This document shows, one piece after another, positions 56,001-64,000 of a stretch of DNA of 64,000 nucleotides; position 1 is the stretch's first letter; each line of letters starts with the position of its first letter. A model generated the notes under the pieces. That model had not been told where the DNA came from and made no database searches. It saw only the letters and a program-made list of their open reading frames with translations. This stretch comes from Porphyromonadaceae bacterium UBA7332 (GTDB lineage Bacteria > Bacteroidota > Bacteroidia > Bacteroidales > UBA7332): NCBI GenBank assembly GCA_002471225.1, contig DKPO01000036.1, forward strand, positions 6,205 to 70,204, read 5' to 3'. The position numbers and the translations under genes are program-made.

Positions 56001-56808
56001 GGAAAGCTTAGAGAAAAAAACAGGTCTCGATCATTCCCATTTAGCGAACAGAAGACGTGGTGATCATTTACGATATGATGATTTGGTTGCTCAACCCCGT
56101 AAAGCGATTACGTCTCCTTGCTGGAGCGGTATGGAGTCTGAAAAAGTAAGTTATAATGCCGGATATATAAATGTGCATGAACTTATTCCGTGGCGGACTC
56201 TTACAGGTAGACAATCGTTTTATCAGGATCATATATGGATGAGAGAGTTTGGAGAAGGATTGGTAACTTACAAGCCTCCTATTTCCACTAAAGCCGTAAA
56301 CTCATTATTAGAGAAAATGGACACACAAAATAAGAAAGAGGTCCTGGCTTTGAATGTGATTACTCCTCATAACAAATGGACTATCCACTCTATGTGGTCG
56401 GATAATCTGCTGATGCTGACCCTTGGTCGTGGAGGACCTGTTGTATGGATAAGTGAAACAGATGCTGCCAAAATCAATATTAAAGACAATGATTGGGTTG
56501 AGCTATTCAATGATAACGGTGCGACGATGTGCCGGGCCGTTCTTTCTCAAAGGATTCCCGAAGGTGCACTGATTCTTTATCATAACCAGGAGCGATTTAT
56601 TAATATGCCTTTGAGTAAGCATACGGGCGTGCGTGGTGGATTACACAATTCATTGGCGCGTATTTGTCCGAAGCCTACACATATGATTGGAGGATATGCC
56701 CAACTCTCTTATAGTTTCAATTATTATGGAACTATCGGAGCCAATCGGGATGAGGTGGCTATTATCCGCCCGGTATCTAAGGTTGAATGGGGCGATGAAT
56801 CAGTTTAA
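53074..56808 (+). CDS. narG: Respiratory nitrate reductase alpha subunit
   Basis: Reduces nitrate to nitrite at a bis-MGD molybdenum centre, on the cytoplasmic side of the membrane. The FS0 cluster ligands His51, Cys55, Cys59 and Cys94 match E. coli NarG with a one-residue shift, and the molybdenum ligand Asp224 lies in YCDLPPASPQTWGEQTD, identical in arrangement to NarG. The 1244-residue length is typical. No twin-arginine signal is present, as in the cytoplasm-facing enzyme. First of narGHJI, 70 bases after mobA. Confidence 0.96.
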   Translation: MTNAMLDELRYFDKKTGYTKDGHVEVKQEDRSWEKFYKTRWQHDKVVRSTHGVNCTGSCSWRVFVKNGVVTWELQETDYPRTRPDLPNHEPRGCPRGASYSWYLYSSARVKHPMIRASLLQHYRAAKEQTKDPVLAWEALMNNRAACKEYKSDRGLGGLVRFSWDEALEIAAAANIYTIKKYGPDRVVGFSPIPAFSMVSYASGMRYLNLIGGASLSFYDFYCDLPPASPQTWGEQTDVPESADWFSSTFLMLWGSNVPVTRTPDAHFMTQARYKGTKVVVIAPDYNDAAKFSDIWVRPKQGTDSALGMALGHVILKEFYVDKAIPYFVDYAKQYTDLPFLVKLEKNNDRWTAGEMLKASDFNDSLGIDKKANWRPVMITNEGQTVVPNGTIGSRWDGDNKWNLELKDVRTGEVFDPMLSVLDKKESVLEVSFPFFGGENYKNPFVNATKHSDIITHKIPVIKIDTGTETIYCTTVLDLMIANYGVNRGLNDENCADSYSDNLPYTPKWQEQITGVPMQQVVTVARQFADNAAKTQGKSMIIIGAGVNQWYNSDMTYRSAINLLILCGCVGQSGGGWSHYVGQEKIRPLAGWGILAFALDWLRPPRQVNSTSYFYMHSDQWRYEHVGLSEILSPLADQKRWEGLSIVDCNVKAQRMGWTTCSPEINMNSLDVVKNAKAENKDPKDWLCEKLQSGDVAMASEDIDNEKNCPRNLFIWRSNLIGCSAKGMEYVLKHLLGTQNSVGGDNLKQRGVTLPKEVKWVDEDMEGKLDLVITADYRMTTSTLHSDIVLPAATWYEKNDISSTDMHPFIHPFCKAVDPVWEARSDWDLFKELSKKFSELCIGHLGKETDIVLQAIQHDTPVEIAECANVQDWKETGELPQPGVNMANIIEVERNYPETYKRFTSLGPLVSTKGVGTKGISWDAKDEVELLKEMNFTVTEDGETKGLPQLQTDIQAAETILTLAPESNGRVAVKAWESLEKKTGLDHSHLANRRRGDHLRYDDLVAQPRKAITSPCWSGMESEKVSYNAGYINVHELIPWRTLTGRQSFYQDHIWMREFGEGLVTYKPPISTKAVNSLLEKMDTQNKKEVLALNVITPHNKWTIHSMWSDNLLMLTLGRGGPVVWISETDAAKINIKDNDWVELFNDNGATMCRAVLSQRIPEGALILYHNQERFINMPLSKHTGVRGGLHNSLARICPKPTHMIGGYAQLSYSFNYYGTIGANRDEVAIIRPVSKVEWGDESV

Positions 56809-56830
56809 TCATGAATTAATTCACTAAAGA

Positions 56831-58306
56831 ATGAAGATTAAATCTCAAATATGTATGGTACTCAGCCTGGACAAATGTATAGGCTGCCATACCTGTTCTG
56901 TTACTTGTAAAAATGTATGGACTTCCCGACAGGGAGTAGAATATACCTGGTTCAATAATGTTGAAACAAAGCCTGGTCCTGGATATCCTACTGATTGGGA
57001 AAACCAGGACAAATATCAGGGTGGCTGGATAAAAAAGGGCGATAAACTCAAATTGAAACAAGGATCTAAGTTTATGGAGTTATCTATGATCTTTGCTAAT
57101 CCGAATATGCCTTCGATTGATGATTACTATGAACCTTATACATTTAACTATTCAACGTTGCAAACAAGTGGAAAGCTTAAAACTCCACCCACTGCACGCC
57201 CCTATTCGATTCTGACGGGGAAACGTATGGAGAAAATAAATAAGGGTCCGAACTGGGAGGATAATTTAGGAGGCACATTTGCTGACAGAGCTTCAGATCC
57301 TAATCTTTCAGGTTTGGATTTAAAAGATTTTGAGTCCTTCGAAAAATCTTTTATGTATTATTTACCACGCCTTTGTGAGCATTGCCTCAATCCTGCATGT
57401 GTGGCAGCTTGTCCTTCAGGAGCCATTTACAAACGGGACGAAGATGGTATTGTTTTGATTGATGAAGATAAATGCAGAGGTTGGCGAGAGTGTGTCAGTG
57501 CGTGTCCGTACAAAAAGAGTTATTTCAATTGGGTCAGAAAACGTTCGGAAAAATGTACATTCTGTTTTCCGCGTATTGAGGACGGTAAACCTACTGTTTG
57601 TTCTGAATCATGCGTTGGTCGGATTCGATATATCGGAGTAATGCTTTACGATGAAGAAAGAATTAAGGAGTATGCTTCAGAAAATGATCCGGCAAAACTC
57701 TACGAAACCCAATTGAATATATTCTTAGACCCTCACGATGAGAATGTATGTAAAGAGGCATTGAAACAAGGTATTCCTTATCAGTTTATCGAAGCGGCCA
57801 AAGCATCGCCGGTTTATAAAATGATGAAAGAATGGAAAATTGCATTTCCTCTTCATCCCGAATTCAGAACGTTACCTATGGTTTGGTATATTCCGCCTTT
57901 ATCTCCGGTAGTTTATGAAATGGAGAATAAGGTCGATGCGCCTGAATTAACAACCGTCGAAGAAATGAGGATTCCTATTAAATACATAGCCAATATGTTA
58001 TGTGCAGGCAATGAGGTACCGATACAGTCTGCTATGAAAAAGCTGGTTGGTATGAGAAATCTCATGCGAAATAAATTTGTCGGCAATGAGGTAATCGCAG
58101 ATTCCGTTTATGAGGATTTAGGACTTACTGCATTACAGATTGATGAAATGTATCGTTATCTTGCTTTAGCCCCTTATGAAGAACGCTTTGTTATACCAAG
58201 TGTCCGTACAGACCATTTTCCTGATACATTTGCGACACGCTCCGAATCAGGATTTGAGAAACCGCACGGCAAAGAACGTAGCAAAAATTTAATGGGAGGA
58301 TTATAA
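56831..58306 (+). CDS. narH: Respiratory nitrate reductase beta subunit
   Basis: Electron-transfer subunit with four Fe-S clusters. The first cysteine set is Cys16, 19, 22 and 26 (CIGCHTC...TCK). The middle set is CEHCLNPACVAACP and CRGWRECVSACP, where the Trp in CRGW marks the [3Fe-4S] site, and the last is CTFCFPRIEDGKPTVC. The C-terminal NarH dimer region follows. 491 residues is normal. Its stop overlaps the narJ start by one base. Confidence 0.97.
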   Translation: MKIKSQICMVLSLDKCIGCHTCSVTCKNVWTSRQGVEYTWFNNVETKPGPGYPTDWENQDKYQGGWIKKGDKLKLKQGSKFMELSMIFANPNMPSIDDYYEPYTFNYSTLQTSGKLKTPPTARPYSILTGKRMEKINKGPNWEDNLGGTFADRASDPNLSGLDLKDFESFEKSFMYYLPRLCEHCLNPACVAACPSGAIYKRDEDGIVLIDEDKCRGWRECVSACPYKKSYFNWVRKRSEKCTFCFPRIEDGKPTVCSESCVGRIRYIGVMLYDEERIKEYASENDPAKLYETQLNIFLDPHDENVCKEALKQGIPYQFIEAAKASPVYKMMKEWKIAFPLHPEFRTLPMVWYIPPLSPVVYEMENKVDAPELTTVEEMRIPIKYIANMLCAGNEVPIQSAMKKLVGMRNLMRNKFVGNEVIADSVYEDLGLTALQIDEMYRYLALAPYEERFVIPSVRTDHFPDTFATRSESGFEKPHGKERSKNLMGGL

Positions 58307-58917
58307 TGGATAAATGTCTGAAATTAATATCTATACTGTTGGATTATCCGACAGAAAAAATACAAAAGTCATTCGAATCCTTTAAAAGTTTCTTGATTGA
58401 CGATGAAAGCTTGTCTCATAAATCCAGGCAAAAAATTGAAAGATTCATCCGGACTTATGAATCAATGTCTTTAATCGAATGGCAACAAGCTTATACACAT
58501 TTATTTGATTATACGCCTTCTGCTTCTCTTTATATGTTTGATCACATTTATGGTGATTCCCGCCAAAGAGGCATGGCGATGGTTAATCTCAAAATGATGT
58601 ATGATGATGAAGGATTAGAACTAAACAATAGAGAATTACCCGATTATCTTCCTGTATATCTCGACTTTTTAGGATCTGTAAAGGATCGTATTTCAGCAAG
58701 AGATTATTTAGCTGAAGTTGCTGACGTTTTAAATGATCTTGCATCCAATTTAAAAAAAGCAGAAAGTCCATATACTGAATTAATTGAGGTATTGATTAAA
58801 GAGTATGCAAATAAAGGCAAAGCCTCCGGTTATAAAGAAATGGCGCCTTTGAATGCTATTCAGATGACTTGTTCGGGATGTGATTTACATCAATCTAATG
58901 TTAATATAGAAAATTAA
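58306..58917 (+). CDS. narJ: Nitrate reductase assembly chaperone
   Basis: Helical TorD/NarJ-type chaperone, 203 residues. It has the TYESMSLIEWQQAYTHLFDYTPSASLYMFDHIYGDSRQRGMAMV motif of NarJ, which binds the NarG N-terminus and supervises cofactor loading. The chain ends in two cysteine-containing segments (TCSGCDLHQS), which are unusual near the C-terminus. The start overlaps the narH stop by one base, so translation is coupled. Confidence 0.93.
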   Translation: MDKCLKLISILLDYPTEKIQKSFESFKSFLIDDESLSHKSRQKIERFIRTYESMSLIEWQQAYTHLFDYTPSASLYMFDHIYGDSRQRGMAMVNLKMMYDDEGLELNNRELPDYLPVYLDFLGSVKDRISARDYLAEVADVLNDLASNLKKAESPYTELIEVLIKEYANKGKASGYKEMAPLNAIQMTCSGCDLHQSNVNIEN

Positions 58918-58931
58918 AAAATAAGTGCCTT

Positions 58932-59615
58932 ATGACAAGTTTTTGGAATAATGCATTGTTTAATTATCTTCCACATATCGTCATCGTTTTACTTATCTTT
59001 GGTATTGCAACACGATTTGTGAAGGCTTCTAAAACAATTCAGGCAACATCCGTTCAGTTATTATCCAAGAGTAAACTTTACGACACTGCTTTACTTTTGT
59101 TTCATTACGGGATCGTTTTCGTTCTGTTAGGCCATATCTTTGGGTTGTTTACTCCCAGATGGCTTTATGAATTAGTAATGACTCCCGAAACCAAACGATT
59201 ATTAGCCATATCTATGGGATCGTTTTTTGGTATATGCGCATTAATCGGTATCGTAATCTTATCGTATCGAAGGTTTATGAATGAACGTGTTCATGACAAT
59301 AGTTCTGTTCATGATATTTTTATCTCATTACTCGTTTCCGTTCAAATATTTTTAGGTGTATGGTCTACTGCGATAACAGCAGTATCCCCTCCCGAACAAT
59401 ATTTTTTACTGGATGTCTGGGCAAAAGGCGTTGTAACGCTCAGTCCGGATGCTGCATCTGTGATGTCGCAAATGAGCTTAATACATAAACTTCATATTCT
59501 GACAGGATTATTTATTTTCGTTTTGTTCCCATACTCTAAACTAATGCACTTCTTAGTTGCTCCTGTCCAATATCTATGGCGAAGAGCAGCTCAATTAGTA
59601 TGGATCAGGAAGTAA
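58932..59615 (+). CDS. narI: Nitrate reductase gamma subunit, cytochrome b
   Basis: Membrane anchor that oxidises quinol and passes electrons to NarH. 227 residues, five transmembrane helices. Heme ligands expected at His58, His68, His188 and His206 are present (HYGIVFVLLGH and HILTGLFIFVLFPYSKLMH), closely matching E. coli spacing. It is the last gene of the operon and is closed by a terminator. Confidence 0.96.
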   Translation: MTSFWNNALFNYLPHIVIVLLIFGIATRFVKASKTIQATSVQLLSKSKLYDTALLLFHYGIVFVLLGHIFGLFTPRWLYELVMTPETKRLLAISMGSFFGICALIGIVILSYRRFMNERVHDNSSVHDIFISLLVSVQIFLGVWSTAITAVSPPEQYFLLDVWAKGVVTLSPDAASVMSQMSLIHKLHILTGLFIFVLFPYSKLMHFLVAPVQYLWRRAAQLVWIRK

Positions 59616-59634
59616 GACTCCCTTATATAAAATT

Positions 59635-59682
59635 AAAGCGATCGCAGAAATCTTTAATCAGATACTGCGATCGCTTTTTGTT
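59635..59682 (+). terminator. Terminator of the nar operon
   Basis: 13-bp perfect stem AAAGCGATCGCAG (59635-59647) / CTGCGATCGCTTT (59665-59677), then TTTTG. The same structure could also stop the convergent NTPase gene. Confidence 0.9.
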
Positions 59683-60154
59683 ATAAAGTAATGATCCGGC
59701 AATCATTGAGTCGGAATTTATGCAAAATCTTATCTAATAATGTCTCCCGGACACTCAATCTTAATTCTATTTGCTTTTTTTGAGCATCATCAATAATATC
59801 AGCATATCCGTATCCGAAAAGTTCGAGATATCCTACTTCATCTAACCACAGCACAGAATGTGCAGATAATTTTTCTTTGAGCATATCACTAACCGACTTA
59901 AATACTTCTGACGAAAATAAATATCGTCCTTGTTGAATAAGTTCTGCGCCGGAAAGATCCTCCGTATATTGAGGTAATCTGCATAATGGCAATTTGATTT
60001 CATCAGGCAGAAGAAGAATATTATATCCGATATGTGAATCAGCCAGGAATATCTTCTCTGAAATTATTCCACAACCATTTTTCTCTTCCAGATACCATTG
60101 CTTCAGATAGGTGGATTTCCCACTATTTTTTTTACCGGTAATTATCGTTATCAT
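59681..60154 (-). CDS. Nucleoside-triphosphatase, THEP1/NTPase_1-like
   Basis: 157 residues, a single P-loop domain. Walker A is GKKNSGKST (about 7-15) and Walker B LWLDEVGYLELFG, the pattern of the THEP1 family of small NTPases. No known substrate in bacteria beyond general NTP hydrolysis. It is convergent with narI, 66 bases away, and related P-loop proteins sometimes accompany molybdenum genes, but that link is weak. Confidence 0.82.
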   Translation of the reverse strand: MITIITGKKNSGKSTYLKQWYLEEKNGCGIISEKIFLADSHIGYNILLLPDEIKLPLCRLPQYTEDLSGAELIQQGRYLFSSEVFKSVSDMLKEKLSAHSVLWLDEVGYLELFGYGYADIIDDAQKKQIELRLSVRETLLDKILHKFRLNDCRIITL

Positions 60155-60270
60155 ACTATACTTCTATTTTGACCTAGATTCAACATATTGTCATACAGAA
60201 TAGTTTAATCTGATCATTAAAACCTTTATATTGCAACTTTGTTTTAACTAAAATATAAATCCAGTTATTT

Positions 60271-60942
60271 ATGAATGATATATTGGCCTTCTTAAAGGAT
60301 TTAAAAAAGAATAATAATCGAGATTGGTTTTTACAAAATAAAGATCGATATGATGTTATCAAAGAAAGGTTTGACCTTGAAGTTGAAAAATTGATTTTAG
60401 GTTTAAATCAGATAGATCCGGATATTCGCAACCTTGCCGCTAAAGATTGTACATGGCGTATTTATCGTGACACTCGCTTTTCTTTCGATAAAACGCCTTA
60501 CAAAACTCATTTCAGTGCGTTCATAGCCAAAGGAGGAAAAAAATCTCCTTACAGTGGATATTATATTCATCTCGAACCGGGAAATTGTCTGATCGGCGGT
60601 GGTGTCTGGTGTCCTGATTCCAAGATACTCAACACAATACGCAAAGCAATTTACATTCACACCGATGAATTTCTATCTATACTAAACAATCCTCAATTTC
60701 ATAGCAATTATCCGGAGTTAGATCAGGAAGATAAACTCAAAGTTTTACCCCGGGGGTTTGCAAAAGATTTTGCACATCCCGAATTAATTAAATTAAAAAA
60801 CTATCTGGTCAGTAAAGAATTACAGGATAACTTTTTCGATGACACAGAATGGAATAAAAAAGCGGTTGAGCTTTTCAGCATTCAATACCCTTTTCATAAA
60901 TTCCTGAATCATTCGATAGAGCTATTTATTGAAACATTATAA
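60271..60942 (+). CDS. DUF2461 family protein
   Basis: 223 residues of unknown function. The family signatures are present: FLKDLKKNNNRDWF at the N-terminus, RIYRDTRFSFDKTPYKTHFSAFI in the middle and GGGVWCP after it. Soluble and complete. Transcribed alone, ending at a bidirectional terminator. Confidence 0.9.
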   Translation: MNDILAFLKDLKKNNNRDWFLQNKDRYDVIKERFDLEVEKLILGLNQIDPDIRNLAAKDCTWRIYRDTRFSFDKTPYKTHFSAFIAKGGKKSPYSGYYIHLEPGNCLIGGGVWCPDSKILNTIRKAIYIHTDEFLSILNNPQFHSNYPELDQEDKLKVLPRGFAKDFAHPELIKLKNYLVSKELQDNFFDDTEWNKKAVELFSIQYPFHKFLNHSIELFIETL

Positions 60943-60947
60943 AATCA

Positions 60948-60986
60948 AAAGCGGCTTAGAATAGGATTTCTATTTTAAGCCGCTTT
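60948..60986. terminator. Bidirectional terminator between DUF2461 and the retropepsin-like gene
   Basis: 11-bp perfect outer stem AAAGCGGCTTA (60948-60958) / TAAGCCGCTTT (60976-60986), extended by ATAG/CTAT inside. It touches the stop codon of the minus-strand gene. Confidence 0.85.
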
Positions 60987-60987
60987 G

Positions 60988-62280
60988 TTATTGATCAATC
61001 TTTTTATCAAATGTGAGATACATGTCTTTAAAATTGATAATCATTTCTTCATATCCATCTGCCATATTCTGACCAATTACGCCATCACTTACGTTCCGCT
61101 TTAGTCCAAGAGGCGAAATCAGAACATGCACTATCGGAAGTTTGATTTCATTATCAGCAATGGACAATGGGAAATCTTTCCACGAAAAGCAAGTAACACG
61201 CGTAGAACCTCCCGCCCCGCCTATATTTATAGTTGTCAGGTCTCCGAATCTTTTAGTATCCTGGTCATACTTAGCATAAAAAGAAGCATACATTTGTGTC
61301 CCGGTTGAACCGGTATCAAATAAAAGTTGAATTATCTCATTCTTATATTTCGCTTCTAATATCGGACTCAAACCATCCATAAACAGATTACTCTTCCGTT
61401 TATAAAGAGGCATTGGCGGTACGGACATTACACCTTGCTTACTAATGATCATCTCTCCCATTTCTCTCATAACCGGATAACCGATGATACCCGTAATTTT
61501 ATATCCCACTTCTTTGAAGTTAAGCACTGAATCGGGCAATACGAGAAATGCACAATTCCTGACTTTAAGATCTCCGAGAGTTAATTCATCAGCAAATGCT
61601 ACTTTTGCCTTTACCGTCCCATCTATCGAAGTACCGACATCGACAAATCCGCTATCCAATATATCTATATCCATAGAATCCGCCATAGATTCTGTTATTA
61701 CAGACATATTAGCACCTGAATCAAAAACAAAATTCTCAGTTATGTTTTTATGAGAAACGGGCAATATATAATGGCCCATCCCATTTTTATACAAAGGGAT
61801 ATAATGGTAGTCCTTCCCTTTTACAACTTCTAATGGAGGCTTTGTTTTCAGAGGTTCATAAAGAGTAATCATGTTCCGGTAGGCCGGCTTCTTTTGCATG
61901 GTTATCTGATCTGAATTAACACCTTCCAGCAACCTGTAAGTTTCCAGTACCTTCGGATAATCAGACTTTTTTGTATTATTGTCTATGATCAGTTCATGAA
62001 GAAAATAACGAATTGAGTCAGGTATCTCCGTACACTCCTCTAATATTTTATAGATTAACGAATCAGATTGCTTTAATTTGCCAAAAGCATTATCCAGAAA
62101 AGCTCTGTACATTAATCCATCACAAGTATTCTTCCATTCGGCAGTAGTTGAATCACGAACATATTCTTCCAGTTCGAAGAATCGTTTATAATCAAATAAT
62201 TGCCCGAGTTTTGACTCCTGTGCAGCAATATAAAAGAAATTACAGATTAAGAACCCTATACATATCAATCTTCTAAACAT
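60988..62280 (-). CDS. Exported retropepsin-like aspartyl protease with two active-site motifs
   Basis: 430 residues from the ATG ending at 62280. Signal peptide about 1-21, a helical region (about 25-150), then two pepsin-like halves. The first has FDSGANMSVI (Asp187) and the second LLFDTGSTGTQMY (Asp322), so one chain can form a complete bilobed active site. The mixed DSGA/DTGS pair is typical of Bacteroidota clan AA proteins. It lies two bases behind the SDR gene, so they form an operon. Confidence 0.85.
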   Translation of the reverse strand: MFRRLICIGFLICNFFYIAAQESKLGQLFDYKRFFELEEYVRDSTTAEWKNTCDGLMYRAFLDNAFGKLKQSDSLIYKILEECTEIPDSIRYFLHELIIDNNTKKSDYPKVLETYRLLEGVNSDQITMQKKPAYRNMITLYEPLKTKPPLEVVKGKDYHYIPLYKNGMGHYILPVSHKNITENFVFDSGANMSVITESMADSMDIDILDSGFVDVGTSIDGTVKAKVAFADELTLGDLKVRNCAFLVLPDSVLNFKEVGYKITGIIGYPVMREMGEMIISKQGVMSVPPMPLYKRKSNLFMDGLSPILEAKYKNEIIQLLFDTGSTGTQMYASFYAKYDQDTKRFGDLTTINIGGAGGSTRVTCFSWKDFPLSIADNEIKLPIVHVLISPLGLKRNVSDGVIGQNMADGYEEMIINFKDMYLTFDKKIDQ

Positions 62281-62282
62281 AA

Positions 62283-62933
62283 TCAATGTATTATCTCGTT
62301 TGCAAGCTTATCCTCTGAACTCCATAAATTCCAATAAACATCCGCTATAATATTTGGATTATTCTTTTTTGATTGAGGAGAGACAACACCGCAAATTGTT
62401 ACCTGAGATATTCTTATCTGTGTATTTTCATATTTTTTTGCCAAAGCTTGAACAAAATTCCTCATAGCTGCTTTACCCATGCATAATGATAACCATTCCG
62501 GATCACCATCCATAGACAGACAACCACCCGTAAAAAATAACGTACCTCTCTTTTTCTTTTCAAAGTGAGGCATAATTATTTTCGCTGTATTATAGGCCCC
62601 CCCGGCATTGATATCAATCATAGCCCTGATTTGATCCCAGCTTAATTCGAACTGATCTCCGGCAATATATCCCGAAGCATTGTACAATACAATGTCCGGA
62701 GCACCAAATAATTGCAATAATTGGTCTAAAGCAGACTTCAACGACCCATAATCAGACGCATCGCCTACGACAAAGCAACACTCAATTCCTTGCTTTTCCA
62801 GACGCTTACGTTCATTTTCTAAGCTAAATTCATTTCGGGCTATTAATTGTACACGAAATCCTTCTTTGCCGAAACGTTCTGCCGTTGCGCGGCTTATACC
62901 GGGTCCGGCTCCGATTATTAATATATTTTTCAT
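62283..62933 (-). CDS. Short-chain dehydrogenase-like protein with degenerate active site
   Basis: Rossmann-fold protein of 216 residues from the ATG ending at 62933. The NAD(P) motif is GAGPGIS (7-13) and the NAS-equivalent region is VLYNASG. The catalytic Tyr of YxxxK is replaced: the place reads LCMGK, and the usual Ser is not evident in FFTGGCLS. It may bind a cofactor without reducing a substrate. An upstream in-frame Met at 62981 adds 16 residues without the fold and is not preferred. Operon with the protease gene. Confidence 0.82.
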   Translation of the reverse strand: MKNILIIGAGPGISRATAERFGKEGFRVQLIARNEFSLENERKRLEKQGIECCFVVGDASDYGSLKSALDQLLQLFGAPDIVLYNASGYIAGDQFELSWDQIRAMIDINAGGAYNTAKIIMPHFEKKKRGTLFFTGGCLSMDGDPEWLSLCMGKAAMRNFVQALAKKYENTQIRISQVTICGVVSPQSKKNNPNIIADVYWNLWSSEDKLANEIIH

Positions 62934-63208
62934 GAGCAAATTATTAGATGTGACATTTTTGTATAAACAACCTGATATCAATTTAAGTTTTATGATTTTC
63001 TCTTAATACTCCGAAGATTGCTGTTTATCATACAATTATCGGACACTCTTCTTATTTGAAACCATTACAACAAATAAAAAAAACGAATCAATTTGTGTAT
63101 ATTCTTCTATAATTACCTAATTTAGTAGAATATTTCACTCATTATCATAACAAATAATGTTATTTCACTGTTAATATAGACAGTTATTTTAATACAGTTA
63201 TAATCACT

Positions 63209-63952
63209 ATGAAAATTTATAGACTTATAGTAATATTCGCTTGCCTGCTTGTTACGGCTTCAAGTTTTTCCAACACTCAACCTAAAATGTTGCAAGCCTA
63301 TTTAAAAGGCAATTGGGAATATTGGAGACAACAGATTGATTCTTTAAAGTCAGCACCTCATTTATCAAAAGAGAGCAATAAACAGCTTGCCCTTTATGAA
63401 TTCGAATATATTGGATTCCTGTTAGGTCAAAAGAGAAATAGCGAAGCTGCAGTATATTATCCTGATGCACGTAAACGCATTCAAAATATAGTCAAAACTG
63501 AAAACAGTGCACGATTTGACGCTGTGATGTCTGCATTTATTGGCTATGACATTGTCCTTAATCCGATGAAAGCACCTTTTGTTAGTCCAAAGACTTTCGA
63601 GTATGCACAAAAAGCGATCGATATTGCTCCTCAATTGCCTTGGGGATACTTCCAAATGGGCAGTTTGAAATATTATGCCCCTTCGGTCTTCGGCGGTTCC
63701 AAAGAAGTTTCTCTTAAATACTTTCTCGAAGCCAAAAGCCGCTTCCGAAATGTTAAGAATCATCTGAACAATTACCAATATCCTTCTTTATTAAGAGCTA
63801 TCGCGCAAAACTATGAAGCTATCGGAGATTATCAGACAGCATTAAAATGTTATAACGAAATACTGGATATATACCCAGATTTCTTATGGGTTAAAAACAC
63901 ATTACGCCCGAATTTACTTAAAAAGATGCATGACTGCAGATTAACCCAATAA
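63209..63952 (+). CDS. Exported TPR-containing protein
   Basis: 247 residues with a signal peptide (about 1-21, ending in SSFSNT). Helical repeats follow; the clearest TPR is SLLRAIAQNYEAIGDYQTALKCYNEILDIYPDF (about 194-226), and a variant repeat is at about 128-172 with PWGYFQMGSLKYYAPSVFGGSKEVSLKYFLEA. A periplasmic scaffold is likely; no enzyme motif. It opens a new unit after a 227-bp gap. Confidence 0.8.
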   Translation: MKIYRLIVIFACLLVTASSFSNTQPKMLQAYLKGNWEYWRQQIDSLKSAPHLSKESNKQLALYEFEYIGFLLGQKRNSEAAVYYPDARKRIQNIVKTENSARFDAVMSAFIGYDIVLNPMKAPFVSPKTFEYAQKAIDIAPQLPWGYFQMGSLKYYAPSVFGGSKEVSLKYFLEAKSRFRNVKNHLNNYQYPSLLRAIAQNYEAIGDYQTALKCYNEILDIYPDFLWVKNTLRPNLLKKMHDCRLTQ

Positions 63953-64000
63953 CTGACCTAAATATTGGATTGCACAATGTCAGCCAAAACGCAATCAATC

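Overview
This is chromosomal DNA from a Bacteroidota bacterium, most likely order Bacteroidales. The grounds are an AT-rich base composition, promoters of the Bacteroidetes type (TTG, about 19-21 bases, TAnnTTTG, often followed by CA), near absence of Shine-Dalgarno sequences, and typical Bacteroidales proteins: single-chain pyruvate:ferredoxin oxidoreductase, an Mrp ATPase without the CxxC motif, DUF4286, DUF5063, and MlaE/MlaF without a linked MlaD. The NarGHJI nitrate reductase is not what one expects in strictly anaerobic gut Bacteroides. It fits a facultative or respiratory relative such as the Dysgonomonas/Paludibacter group, but that placement is inference. No rRNA, tRNA, insertion sequence, prophage or CRISPR array was seen.

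Layout. 0-10 kb: M13 peptidase lipoprotein, small heat-shock protein, gyrA with a TPR gene behind it, and lon. 10-14.2 kb: a tRNA methyltransferase and a three-gene efflux operon (marR, HlyD adaptor, 14-TM MFS pump) under a 44-bp perfect palindrome. 14.2-20.6 kb: two thioredoxin-fold exported proteins, a patatin/beta-barrel protein and a TcyP-like cystine symporter. 20.9-25.9 kb: nadK, the mlaEF lipid transporter genes and an XRE regulator, separated by a 690-bp region carrying repeated TTACATATGTAA sites. 25.9-31.7 kb: pyrK-pyrD-cca-mrp, DUF4286, ruvC. 31.8-37.4 kb: nifJ and a DUF4143-type ATPase. 37.6-45.9 kb: M16-like peptidase, GNAT, rplY-pth-S4, an M20 peptidase, and an aroC/RNase D-like/DUF5063 cluster. 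46-51.7 kb is the most accessory-looking part, with long AT-rich gaps, a FUSC-like protein, an AraC regulator, an orphan membrane protein, glycerate kinase and a ferredoxin. 51.8-59.6 kb: membrane protein, mobA and narGHJI, a compact nitrate-respiration block. 59.7-64 kb: an NTPase, DUF2461, a retropepsin-like protease with a degenerate SDR, and a TPR protein.

How genes fit together. MobA makes the guanylylated molybdenum cofactor that NarG needs, and NarJ is the assembly chaperone, so 52.4-59.6 kb is one functional unit. NifJ, the 4Fe-4S ferredoxin and the PyrK/PyrD pair belong to anaerobic redox metabolism. Lon, Hsp20 and the S4 (Hsp15-like) protein are protein-quality or ribosome-rescue functions. 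Translation start sites of marR, pyrK, rplY, pth and the DUF5063 gene were moved downstream of the longest possible start, because promoter elements or family alignment require it.

The least explained structure is a pair of arrays, 27 kb apart, in which the core ATACGTATAT recurs at exactly 22-bp intervals (four copies at 18,869-18,944; three good and two degenerate copies at 46,276-46,373). Both lie in long gaps between divergent genes, roughly 190-250 bp upstream of a plus-strand membrane-protein gene. They look like helically phased protein-binding sites. Other items worth checking are the TTACATATGTAA cluster, a 15-bp element shared by the araC gene and its neighbour, and a terminator with no gene in front of it at 49.34 kb.
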